From: a virus
Direction: 5' to 3' (one strand)
IMG/VR virus record: IMGVR_UViG_3300042892_002827
Coordinates: 1-29,336 of that record
DNA: 29,336 nucleotides
The notes beneath the pieces were generated by a model. It was not told the DNA's origin, did no database searches, and worked only from the letters and a program-made list of their open reading frames with translations. Of the stretch, positions 1-6,913 are shown piece by piece; the stretch's first letter is position 1; the number at the start of each line of letters is the position of its first letter. Both the position numbers and the translations under genes were made by a program.

Positions 1-855
1 CGTCAAACCGCCCTGGATAGTTTGCAAGGACGTGGTCCCAGTCAAATCTTCACACCTGTGGTGTCAATTCCAGAACTAGAAGCCTTGGTCTACAACTGGA
101 CATTCTTTGAAACTAACATTCACTCACGTAGTTACAGTCACATCATTCGCAACATCTACAATGTGCCCAAGGATGTGTTCAACACAATTCACGACACACA
201 AGAGATTGTAGACATGGCATCCAGTGTGGGTAACTACTATGATCGACTGCACATGATCAACTGTCGCAAAGAGTTGCTGGAAGAGTTTCCTGAACATGAA
301 CACATCCGAGCCATCTGGCTAGCACTCAATGCAAGTTATGCTCTAGAAGCATTCCGATTCATGGTTTCATTTGCCACCAGCCTGGCCATGGTAGAGAATC
401 GTATCTTCATTGGCAATGGCAATATTATTCAATTGATCCTGCAAGATGAGGTGTTGCACAAAGAATGGACCGGTTGGTTGATTAATCAAGTGGTCAAAGA
501 AGATGCTCGTTTTGCCGCGGTCAAGGCCGAATGTGAAGGCGAAGTATATCAAATGTACCTAGATGTGATCCGTGAAGAAAAGGCCTGGGCTGACTATTTG
601 TTCAACAAGGGTCCAGTGATCGGACTCAACGCAAACATTCTCAAAGACTTTGTGGATTTCACAGCATTCAACGCACTCAAAGAAATTGGGATCAAGTACG
701 CAGAAGAACATCCACGTTCAACACCTATTCCTTGGTTTACCAAACACGTGGACACCAGCAAGAAACAAACTGCACTCCAGGAGAATGAATCAACTAACTA
801 TGTTATTGGTGTCATGAGTGACAGTATTGATTACGACGAGTTACCAGAACTATAA
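1..855 (+). CDS. nrdB: Ribonucleoside-diphosphate reductase class Ia small (beta) subunit, 5'-truncated by window
   Basis: The frame is open from base 1, so the gene begins upstream. The TTG at 22 is internal. NrdB carries the diiron-tyrosyl radical centre that reduces NDPs to dNDPs together with NrdA. Visible family marks are the SLQGRGP and SIPELE segments, the HSRSYSHIIRN helix with the radical tyrosine codon at 133-135, the VENR glutamate, the second diiron pair in QDEVLH, and the WADYLF segment. The C-terminal tail ending DYDELPEL is the NrdA-docking peptide. The first carboxylate and histidine ligands read E-T-N-I-H, one residue longer than the E-T-I-H of E. coli and T4. A glutaredoxin follows after 12 bases, so this is the end of a dNTP-synthesis operon. 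Confidence 0.96.
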   Translation, partial: RQTALDSLQGRGPSQIFTPVVSIPELEALVYNWTFFETNIHSRSYSHIIRNIYNVPKDVFNTIHDTQEIVDMASSVGNYYDRLHMINCRKELLEEFPEHEHIRAIWLALNASYALEAFRFMVSFATSLAMVENRIFIGNGNIIQLILQDEVLHKEWTGWLINQVVKEDARFAAVKAECEGEVYQMYLDVIREEKAWADYLFNKGPVIGLNANILKDFVDFTAFNALKEIGIKYAEEHPRSTPIPWFTKHVDTSKKQTALQENESTNYVIGVMSDSIDYDELPEL

Positions 856-867
856 CAAGGAGAAAAT

Positions 868-1089
868 ATGAAAGCCATTGTATGGAGCAAATATCACTGC
901 CCTTACTGCGACCAGGCCAAGGCCTTGCTCACACAAAAAGGTATTGCGTTTGAAGAAAAGAAAATTGGTGATGGATACACCAAAGAAGACCTATTAGAAG
1001 CAGTTCCAAATGCTCGCACCGTGCCACAAATATTTCTTGGTGAAGAGCTAGTGGGAGGCTTTAATGAGCTTAGACAACGTCTCGCTTGA
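868..1089 (+). CDS. Glutaredoxin
   Basis: This 73-aa protein is a complete small glutaredoxin. It has the CPYC active site at residues 11-14, the cis-proline TVP motif at about 51-53 and the GG pair at about 62-63. It probably supplies electrons to the phage ribonucleotide reductase, the role of T4 NrdC, and the gene directly follows nrdB. A strong AAGGAGAA ribosome binding site lies just before the ATG. Its 3' end overlaps the methyltransferase start by 26 bases, so the three genes are probably co-transcribed. Confidence 0.95.
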   Translation: MKAIVWSKYHCPYCDQAKALLTQKGIAFEEKKIGDGYTKEDLLEAVPNARTVPQIFLGEELVGGFNELRQRLA

Positions 1090-1729
1090 CAGTATCACAA
1101 TAGACTGGTTTCAACAAAATATTCCGGACTTTGAGACCAAGCCATTTTTTACTGCTGATTGGTTTTCAAACGGCTTGGTAAATTTTAACTTTGTCAAAGA
1201 ACACGCTGAACAAAAGCTATCTAGTATCTTGGAGATTGGTTCGCACGAAGGTCGTGCCACTTGTTGGATGCTGGAAAACTTACTGGCTGAAGATGGTACT
1301 ATCACTTGCATTGATCCGTTTGGGAACACGCCATTGAATGCATACAAGAATGATCAATTGCCTGAACAGCGTATCATACAAGAAATACACAAGCACAACA
1401 CAGATTTAACAAAGTTGCCCACACAGTCGGTTGAAGTCATGCCTGTCATGAGTTATCATGGCCTGGCACAATTAATTGTGGACCGTCGCGAGTTTGATTT
1501 GATATATGTAGACGGAAGTCATTGTTCTGACGCTGTGTTGGCAGATGCTACTATGGCATTTGGTTTGCTTAAAAAAGAAGGCTACATGATCTTTGATGAT
1601 TACTTGTGGAACGAGTCCCCGGATGTGCTGGACCATCCTAAAATGTCCATTGATGCTTTTGTTAACATGTTCCGTAAGCAAATCGCTATTGGCATGATTA
1701 ACTACCAATACGTTATACAGAAAGTTTAA
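1064..1729 (+). CDS. Class I SAM-dependent methyltransferase
   Basis: The 221-aa protein has a Rossmann methyltransferase core. A glycine-rich SAM-binding motif (LEIGSHEGR, residues 56-64) is followed by an acidic strand end (CIDPFG, about 82-87). Further on come IYVDGSH (about 147-153) and a post-strand IFDDY segment. This layout fits the Methyltransf_24 / O-methyltransferase type. The substrate cannot be read from sequence. A glycan or small molecule is plausible because DNA methyltransferase target-recognition motifs are absent. A GGAGG inside the glutaredoxin gene, about 8 bases before the ATG, supports this overlapping start. Confidence 0.8.
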   Translation: MSLDNVSLDSITIDWFQQNIPDFETKPFFTADWFSNGLVNFNFVKEHAEQKLSSILEIGSHEGRATCWMLENLLAEDGTITCIDPFGNTPLNAYKNDQLPEQRIIQEIHKHNTDLTKLPTQSVEVMPVMSYHGLAQLIVDRREFDLIYVDGSHCSDAVLADATMAFGLLKKEGYMIFDDYLWNESPDVLDHPKMSIDAFVNMFRKQIAIGMINYQYVIQKV

Positions 1730-1730
1730 A

Positions 1731-2036
1731 ATGCAATTCGAACCAAATCAAGTGTACACCTTCAAACTCAACTCCGGAGAAGAGTTGATTGCCCGTGTTG
1801 AAAAACAAGAGTTCAACTTAGGATGGCTGGTCGTCAGCGACCCTGTGAGCGTGGCTCCGGGCCCACAAGGCATGGGACTTGTGCCCTCAATGTTCACCGC
1901 AGATATCAAGCGAGAAATCCAACTAAATATCAACAGCATATCACTTTATGCCTATGCTGAAGACGCTGTCAAAATGAAATACATCGAAGCAACCACAGGC
2001 ATCAAAGTTCCAGAGAAAAAACTTATATTGGGATAA
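1731..2036 (+). CDS. Small Sm/SH3-like beta-barrel protein, unknown function
   Basis: The 101-aa product begins with alternating hydrophobic and polar strands (VYTFKLNSGEELIARVEK, then GWLVVSDPVSVAP). This resembles the small beta-barrel (LSm-like) proteins of T4-like phages. The middle QLNINSISLYAYAE segment would be a further strand. No catalytic motif is visible. The start lies one base after the methyltransferase stop and the PAAR gene follows after one base, so it belongs to this operon. The LSm comparison rests on pattern only and may be wrong. No specific function is claimed. Confidence 0.75.
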   Translation: MQFEPNQVYTFKLNSGEELIARVEKQEFNLGWLVVSDPVSVAPGPQGMGLVPSMFTADIKREIQLNINSISLYAYAEDAVKMKYIEATTGIKVPEKKLILG

Positions 2037-2037
2037 A

Positions 2038-2322
2038 ATGCCAGCAGTACAACGAGATGGTGATGCAAATGGCGCAGGGGGAGTGGTCTCTGGCGGTGTT
2101 GCATCTGTGCGTGTGAATGGCAGTCCAGTTACTGTGAACGGTAATCCTGTGAGTGCCCATGCACCTTGGGCTCGTCGTCAACATCCACCACATGCGGCTG
2201 CAAGCACCACAGGCGGCAATGGCTCTGTGAGAGCCGGCGGCGTTCCTGTTGTTACTACTGGATGTTCAGACACCTGTGGACACGCTCGTGCTGGTGGTAG
2301 TGCTGATGTAAGGGCAGGATAA
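2038..2322 (+). CDS. PAAR-motif tail spike tip protein
   Basis: The 94-aa protein is glycine, alanine and valine rich. It has repeated G-x-V-x-V-N-G-x-P strands (VRVNGSPVTVNGNPVSAH) and His/Cys residues near the middle and end (SAHAPW, PPHAA, CSDTCGHARAGG), as in PAAR proteins. These fold into a small zinc-binding cone that caps the spike of contractile tails (T4 gp5.4) and of type VI secretion systems. The stop codon overlaps the next start (TAATG), so the 679-aa neighbour is translationally coupled and is probably a tail or baseplate partner. This gene is a direct indicator of a contractile-tailed phage. Confidence 0.9.
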   Translation: MPAVQRDGDANGAGGVVSGGVASVRVNGSPVTVNGNPVSAHAPWARRQHPPHAAASTTGGNGSVRAGGVPVVTTGCSDTCGHARAGGSADVRAG

Positions 2323-4361
2323 TGCCCAGTATTCTCAGCCCACTACAATTGACTGCGTCTGTTGCCTTGTTGCAGAATCAAGGACTAAAATCTTTTCCAG
2401 CCGCTTTGGCCACTGCTATCCAGTCTTTTAATGCCACCACAGTGATCAGCAATTTTCTTGCGGCAGTGAGTTTTTACAAAGCACAGTCGTTTGCCACCGA
2501 ATCCACGCTGACCAGTTTGTTGACTATTGGGTCTAGTGTGTGCCCGGCCCTGGGCAACAGTATACCTGAAACACCTTTGGGAAGCTATCCTTACTTAGAT
2601 AGCGAATACCTCATCGACTATCTTGGTGCTGTAGATGGCAGTACCATTGACCCATCAGGATTTTCAAATCTAATAGAACAAACTTGTGCGGCCTATCTTG
2701 GCAACGGTGATGCTGGTCAATTCGGTCAAGGTTTTGTGGCTGTGCAAGGCTATATTGCCAGCACCAATCAGTATATCAACAGTTCAGTAAATGTCAACCA
2801 GTATCTTGGACCCTTGTTTACTAACATGGACAATTTGGTAACAGCCAACATAGCCAGTATGACTACAGACTTGCCTAATTTTGGAGTTGACCTGGCCAAC
2901 CAAGGCAACTTGTGGAACATGGGCAAGTTGGATTTGTATGGCACTCCTGCTGGACTCTTACAACAAATATCTGCATTGGCCGGCATCCGAGGACGCACAG
3001 TGCCTGATTTACAAAATGCCTTGATCAGTATGGGGCTGTCGGCTACCAACATTGCTGACCTAGTGAATGACAATCGTGTGGGCTTGAACAATCCCACTGG
3101 CCTCACACAAAACGAATTTGATAAACTACAATTGCTGGCGTATAGTGCTACTACCATGATCTCAGGAGATGCGTTAACACAGATCTTGGACATACTGGGA
3201 GTGACCACTCCCAACATCAACAGTCTTGATGACTTGTTGAATCCTGTGATCATGTTTCCATTGAGTTATGCTTCTTTGCAAACTCCCAGTCCTGACGGCG
3301 CTGTGCCTATTTTTGATTCAACTGGTGCAGTAAATTCCAGCATCACCGCAATAGTCAACAGTTACTTGCCCACAGCGTCGGGTTGTGATGAACTGGGCAA
3401 GATAATTCCACCTGCACAGGCCACTGCCAATAAAGCCATACAGGTAGCCTTTCAACAAATCAACAACATACCTGTCACTACTCTACCACGGTTGGCCGAC
3501 GCAGTATTAGGCAATATTGATAATCCCTGGAACGCGACACAACCATATCTGGCCAATGCTGTTGTGGCCAATGGTGATCCTGTGCCCTCTTACTATCGTG
3601 CCACAGATGATGTACCTGCTGGCACAGACATCAACAACACTGCCTACTGGACACCAACAACATTGGGTGGTCTTAGCACCATGGCCGACTTGCCATTGAT
3701 TGAAGCACAGACCACACCAGTGGATAGTTCAGTTACTGATTATATTTCAACCACTATGGCCACAGGCACAGGACCCAACGGTACTGTTACCACGTATGAT
3801 GTACTTGGTTTAGCATTAGACACAGACGATTTTGCTACTAGACTTATTGACGTGGCTGATATTATTGACGGTCTTGGCACCGGCCTAGATGATCTATCTC
3901 AAATCTACATTGATATGTTGAGTTCAGCAAACGATGCTGCCATGATCACACTCATTGCTAGTGCTAATGCAGAAATAGCAAGTATCAGTTCGGTACATCC
4001 TGCTCAAGTGACCACATTGAATACCGATTGGGTCTACATGGCCAATCTCATGAACTTGAGTGCCAAGTACACTACTGAGGCTGGTATTGACTATTTCCTC
4101 TTGCAACCCGGTGATAAGAATAGTGTGTACTCGTTTGTACAAAACTTGCCCAATTACGGACTACTCACAGCAGAAGGCGATGCGGCTGAGTTTTTAGAGA
4201 ACATCGCCGATACCACAACCCTGGGTGGACAAGCCATTGTGGGTGTGATGCGTGAAGGTCGCAACAATGCAAGATTGAGCACGGCTGGCCTGTACAATAC
4301 TAATCAAATACCCAGCAACCCAGAGATAGCACCAATTCCGGTGATCGATCCAGTTACTTGA
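2322..4361 (+). CDS. Probable virion structural protein (tail/baseplate), 679 aa
   Basis: I cannot assign this large protein to a named family. It is rich in Ala, Thr, Ser and Asn, low in Cys and has no signal peptide, a composition typical of phage structural proteins. It is coupled to the PAAR gene through TAATG. Residues about 401-445 contain spaced aromatic and glycine residues (PWN..., then Y, NGDPVPSYYRA, AYW). This pattern resembles the small carbohydrate-binding modules (CBM5/12 type) inserted into phage adhesins. The C-terminus is proline rich. A role in tail-tip assembly or surface-glycan contact is an inference from position and this segment. It is followed by a promoter region and a change of gene theme. 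Confidence 0.72.
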   Translation: MPSILSPLQLTASVALLQNQGLKSFPAALATAIQSFNATTVISNFLAAVSFYKAQSFATESTLTSLLTIGSSVCPALGNSIPETPLGSYPYLDSEYLIDYLGAVDGSTIDPSGFSNLIEQTCAAYLGNGDAGQFGQGFVAVQGYIASTNQYINSSVNVNQYLGPLFTNMDNLVTANIASMTTDLPNFGVDLANQGNLWNMGKLDLYGTPAGLLQQISALAGIRGRTVPDLQNALISMGLSATNIADLVNDNRVGLNNPTGLTQNEFDKLQLLAYSATTMISGDALTQILDILGVTTPNINSLDDLLNPVIMFPLSYASLQTPSPDGAVPIFDSTGAVNSSITAIVNSYLPTASGCDELGKIIPPAQATANKAIQVAFQQINNIPVTTLPRLADAVLGNIDNPWNATQPYLANAVVANGDPVPSYYRATDDVPAGTDINNTAYWTPTTLGGLSTMADLPLIEAQTTPVDSSVTDYISTTMATGTGPNGTVTTYDVLGLALDTDDFATRLIDVADIIDGLGTGLDDLSQIYIDMLSSANDAAMITLIASANAEIASISSVHPAQVTTLNTDWVYMANLMNLSAKYTTEAGIDYFLLQPGDKNSVYSFVQNLPNYGLLTAEGDAAEFLENIADTTTLGGQAIVGVMREGRNNARLSTAGLYNTNQIPSNPEIAPIPVIDPVT

Positions 4362-4392
4362 TCAAATCGGCTACTTTGAGGTTGATTTTGTA

Positions 4393-4421
4393 TTGACTTA
4401 GTACAAATACGCATATATAAT
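4393..4421 (+). promoter_or_regulatory. Strong sigma70 promoter for the porin gene
   Basis: TTGACT at 4393-4398 and a perfect TATAAT at 4416-4421 are separated by 17 bases, close to the host housekeeping consensus. Transcription should start near 4428, giving a leader of about 37 bases before the porin ATG. This isolates porin expression from the upstream tail genes. Confidence 0.85.
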
Positions 4422-4425
4422 ATGT

Positions 4426-4441
4426 AATGACTCGCGTCATT
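4426..4441 (+). promoter_or_regulatory. 5'-terminal mRNA hairpin or operator of the porin transcript
   Basis: AATGAC (4426-4431) and GTCATT (4436-4441) are perfect inverted arms around TCGC, located exactly at the predicted transcription start. It may act as a stabilising 5' stem-loop or as a repressor site overlapping +1. Similar hairpins sit at the predicted starts of the hsp20, clpS and phasin transcripts. Confidence 0.6.
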
Positions 4442-4464
4442 CTACTTTTAAAAGGATAAACTAA

Positions 4465-5562
4465 ATGAAGAAAATCTTCGCAATCATGATTGCACTTGCG
4501 GCCACCTCTGTGTTTGCTCAAAGTGCTGTCAACATCACTGGCTTGGTTGATACCGGCCTGTTGTTCACCAATGCAGCCACTGGTGTCAATACCAAAGGTC
4601 TTGCTGCCAGTAATTCAGCCACCACAGTGCTGACCATTGGCGGCACAGAGGATCTAGGCGGCGGACTCCGTGCCAACTTCCGACTGCAACTCACACCAGA
4701 TTTTATCAATGGTGCCGGAGTTGAAGGAACCTCATACAACTCAACCACAGCAGGCACTGTGGGCCTAGGTCAAGAAGCCTTTATCGGCACAGAAGCCAAC
4801 TGGGGCACTGTGAAACTTGGTCGTGTGAATTCCAACATCCTGGATGCCTGGGGCAACGGATCTGTGTTTGGTACAGCCATTGGATCAGGTTATGGTTCAA
4901 ACGGCAACATCTTGACAAGATATAGTGCCACAGCAACTCACACAGCACAAACAGCACCAACACGTTTCAATGGAGCCATTCGTTATGAGTCTCCAGCAGT
5001 GGCAGGTGTAAGTGGTTCTTATTTGTATGTGCCACCAAGTGCCAGCGTCAATGCTCAGAGTGTGGTTGACTATGGTGTGAAATATGTGAATGGTCCCGTG
5101 AGTGTGCAGTATGCCTCTCAGCGTATCGAACAGTCAGGCACTTTGGCCACTACCACTGCATCATTCATTGCCACTGGTTCACAGGCCTTGACTGATGGTA
5201 CCAACAACACTCTCAGCATGTTGTCGGCCAACTACAAGATTGGTGCCGCAACTGTGTATGGTGGTCGTTGGACAGAAAAACAAAACACAGCCACCGCTAT
5301 CGACCAGACTGGACAAATGTTTGGTGCCAAGTACACCGTTGGTGCTACAAGCATCATGTGGTCAACTGGTTCTAGCAACGAAAAGAGCACAGCCAATGTA
5401 GACAAGAAAATTCTTGGCTACGGTGTGGATCATGCGCTCAGCAAGAGAACCAACTTGTATGCACGTTTTGACACTCGTGATGCTGACACCAACACAGCAG
5501 GTGCTACTTCCACTGCTGGTGTAACAAAGCGCACCGCAGTTGGCTTACGTCACACGTTCTAA
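4465..5562 (+). CDS. Outer-membrane general porin, Burkholderiales type
   Basis: The 365-aa product has a Sec signal peptide (MKKIFAIMIALAATSVFA, cleavage predicted after residue 18). A mature chain follows with the beta-barrel pattern of betaproteobacterial trimeric porins: VNITGLVDTGL at the start, LTIGGTEDLGGGLRANFRLQ, the GTVKLGR strand, YGVDHALSKRTNLYARFDTRD near the end and the closing strand GLRHTF. The terminal phenylalanine is the signal for BAM-mediated insertion. The length fits the gram-negative porin family. It has its own promoter, 5' hairpin, AAAGGA ribosome binding site and terminator, so it is an independent cargo gene. Why a phage carries it is unknown. Candidate roles are altering nutrient permeability or replacing the receptor porin to block superinfection. 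Confidence 0.93.
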   Translation: MKKIFAIMIALAATSVFAQSAVNITGLVDTGLLFTNAATGVNTKGLAASNSATTVLTIGGTEDLGGGLRANFRLQLTPDFINGAGVEGTSYNSTTAGTVGLGQEAFIGTEANWGTVKLGRVNSNILDAWGNGSVFGTAIGSGYGSNGNILTRYSATATHTAQTAPTRFNGAIRYESPAVAGVSGSYLYVPPSASVNAQSVVDYGVKYVNGPVSVQYASQRIEQSGTLATTTASFIATGSQALTDGTNNTLSMLSANYKIGAATVYGGRWTEKQNTATAIDQTGQMFGAKYTVGATSIMWSTGSSNEKSTANVDKKILGYGVDHALSKRTNLYARFDTRDADTNTAGATSTAGVTKRTAVGLRHTF

Positions 5563-5576
5563 TACCAAAGTATTAC
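5560..5576 (+). repeat. 17-base repeat starting at the porin stop codon (copy 1)
   Basis: TAATACCAAAGTATTAC begins with the TAA stop. It is a short inverted repeat (TAATAC / GTATTA) and is identical to 28445-28461, which begins with the stop codon of the phasin-like gene. A second inverted pair, AGTATTACT and AGTAATACT, follows up to about 5595. Confidence 0.85.
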
Positions 5577-5604
5577 TGATCAAAAAGTAATACTCAAGTA
5601 CTAC

Positions 5605-5636
5605 AAAAGCCCTGCAAGTTTGCGGGGCTTTTTTTT
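5605..5636 (+). terminator. Rho-independent terminator after the porin
   Basis: AAGCCC(T)GCAA pairs with TTGC(G)GGGCTT around a two-base GT centre, followed by an eight-base T run. It directly precedes the next promoter. Confidence 0.92.
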
Positions 5637-5638
5637 GG

Positions 5639-5667
5639 TTGACCAATAATTGCCCTTTTGCTATAAT
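5639..5667 (+). promoter_or_regulatory. Sigma70 promoter, TTGACC-17-TATAAT with extended -10
   Basis: TTGACC (5639-5644) and TATAAT (5662-5667) are spaced by 17 bases, with TGC before the -10 hexamer (extended -10). An ATG begins exactly seven bases after the last T, the expected transcription start. The element is nearly identical to 28495-28523. Confidence 0.85.
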
Positions 5668-5673
5668 TAGAAC

Positions 5674-5799
5674 ATGAAAACAAAAAAGGAAAAGAAGATG
5701 ACAAAAAACAAAAAGCCAACCCTGGGTGAACTGTTTCGTAAGAAACTAGGGCTCAAACCAACCTTGCATCAGTTGCTGATGAAGCGTTTGAATGGTTGA
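5674..5799 (+). CDS. Small basic protein, 41 aa (or 33 aa from ATG 5698)
   Basis: ATG 5674 would make a leaderless 41-aa protein that is extremely lysine rich at its N-terminus. The in-frame ATG at 5698 is preceded by an AAGGA at good spacing and gives 33 aa ending LHQLLMKRLNG. The overall charge is strongly positive and no family is recognised. A small nucleic-acid or polymerase-binding early protein is possible but unproven. The next promoter overlaps its stop codon, so the gene is a monocistronic early-type unit. Confidence 0.6.
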   Translation: MKTKKEKKMTKNKKPTLGELFRKKLGLKPTLHQLLMKRLNG

Positions 5800-5824
5800 C
5801 TAGAAATTCCCAATTTGCTATAAT
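5796..5824 (+). promoter_or_regulatory. Sigma70 promoter for the 5855 operon
   Basis: TTGACT (5796-5801), a 17-base spacer and TATAAT (5819-5824), with TGC before the -10. A conventional leader of about 25 bases with AAGGAG follows. Confidence 0.85.
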
Positions 5825-5854
5825 ATACACATAGACACTAAAAAGGAGCCCAGA

Positions 5855-6166
5855 ATGGAAAAACTTACATCAATTCAGCAAGTGAACTCTGCTATCATGT
5901 TTGGCACGTGGACCGACGTGGAACTTCGTAGCATGGCTGATGCTATTCGTTTCAATCAGATCAGTCTTCGCAAGCAGGTCAAACGTAGCCTGGACGTGGG
6001 CGTTCGAGTGCGTTGGATCAGTTCCAAGAATCCCGCAGGTGCCACAGGCACAGTGAAAAAGATTGCCATCAAGTATGTCACAGTTCGCAATGACCGAGAC
6101 GGCGGCTTATGGAAGATCCCGGCCAACATGCTGGAGGTAGTTGAAGGACAGATGAGGACAGCATGA
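5855..6166 (+). CDS. Hypothetical phage protein with KOW/SH3-like C-terminus
   Basis: The 103-aa protein has a helical N-terminal half (EKLTSIQQVNSAIMFGTWTDVELRSMADAIR). The C-terminal half reads VGVRVRWISS..., then GATGTVKKIAIKYVTVR..., then WKIPANMLEVV. This resembles the small KOW/SH3-like barrels of ribosome or polymerase binding proteins, and such two-part proteins are common in T4-like phages. Function is unknown. AAGGAG lies before the start, and the stop overlaps the next start (ATGA). Confidence 0.85.
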   Translation: MEKLTSIQQVNSAIMFGTWTDVELRSMADAIRFNQISLRKQVKRSLDVGVRVRWISSKNPAGATGTVKKIAIKYVTVRNDRDGGLWKIPANMLEVVEGQMRTA

Positions 6167-6393
6167 AATTATACACACCACGAAGTTTTACATTCGATGT
6201 CATAGTTAGAGAAACTGCCGATGGCCGTGTCACTAGAACCTCCAAGGGCGGACCATGGTTGCGATTGGCTATGAAAATGGCCAAGGCTGGCAAGGCCCGG
6301 TTGATCTGTGAGGGCAAAGGATTTTACGGATACGGGCGTTCGTATGATGTTGGTTATACTTGTTTGAGTTATACAGTAACGGAGATTGTATGA
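6163..6393 (+). CDS. Hypothetical protein, 76 aa
   Basis: A 76-aa basic protein that I do not recognise. The first part is beta-like (FTFDVIVRETADGRVTR). A Lys/Ala-rich helix (RLAMKMAKAGKAR) and a Gly/Tyr-rich stretch (GFYGYGRSYDVGYT) follow. It is joined by ATGA overlaps to both neighbours, which supports real translation within this operon. Confidence 0.75.
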   Translation: MKLYTPRSFTFDVIVRETADGRVTRTSKGGPWLRLAMKMAKAGKARLICEGKGFYGYGRSYDVGYTCLSYTVTEIV

Positions 6394-6545
6394 ACTTCCG
6401 TTCTTGGTGCAGAGAAAAGTGGTACGAGCATATGGACGAACTGATCAGTTATGGCCTTAAACCACAGTTAACCGCACAGGAATATTTTTACCAATATAAA
6501 TTTTGGCTCAAACGTGAATATAGACATCAACAAGGAGTGAAATAA
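6390..6545 (+). CDS. Hypothetical protein, 51 aa
   Basis: The ATG at 6390 overlaps the previous stop (ATGA) and has GGAG six bases upstream, so it is preferred over the TTG at 6360. The 51-aa product is aromatic and charged (NFRSWCREKWYEHMDELI, YFYQYKFWLKREY). No family is recognised. It is coupled to the next gene by TAATG. Confidence 0.72.
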   Translation: MNFRSWCREKWYEHMDELISYGLKPQLTAQEYFYQYKFWLKREYRHQQGVK

Positions 6546-6901
6546 TGGGTCTCGACATGTATGCATACACTGCCGCCAAAGAACAGGCAGATTACGAAAC
6601 TGGTCAACGTGAACTTGCCTACTGGCGTAAACATCCTAACCTGCACGGTTGGATGGAACGGCTTGCCGAATCTAAAAATGTCAAGTACGGCTCATTCAAC
6701 GGTGTTGAACTAGAACTCACCTGGCAGGATCTGGATGAACTGGAACGTGCAATAACACATGACCAACTGCCGAGTACGCAGGGATTCTTTTTTGGTAACG
6801 AGTCAGATGACTTTTACAAAGAACAAGATCTTGAATTCATCAAAAAAGCCCGAGCAGAATTGTTCATGGGACTTAAAGTGTTTTATAACTCTTCATGGTA
6901 A
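6545..6901 (+). CDS. Conserved phage/bacterial MGLDMY-family protein, function unknown
   Basis: The 118-aa protein starts MGLDMYAY. It contains an AYWRKHPNLHGWME segment and a PSTQGFFFGNESDDFY segment followed by a helix. These are the marks of a widespread small uncharacterised family found in phages and prophages (MGLDMYL start, YWRK, GFFFG). Its activity is not established. The ribosome binding site AAGGAG lies in the end of the previous gene, and the stop is 12 bases before the ligase. Confidence 0.88.
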   Translation: MGLDMYAYTAAKEQADYETGQRELAYWRKHPNLHGWMERLAESKNVKYGSFNGVELELTWQDLDELERAITHDQLPSTQGFFFGNESDDFYKEQDLEFIKKARAELFMGLKVFYNSSW

Positions 6902-6913
6902 CCACTTAAATAT

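Noticed and set aside
2768-3253. Minus-strand 161-aa frame in the virion protein gene
   Set aside because: It is a shadow produced by biased codon use and has no initiation signal.
6907-6912. TAAATA directly before the ligase as a late promoter
   Set aside because: Only one base separates it from the ATG, so transcription would begin inside the coding region. It may be fortuitous.
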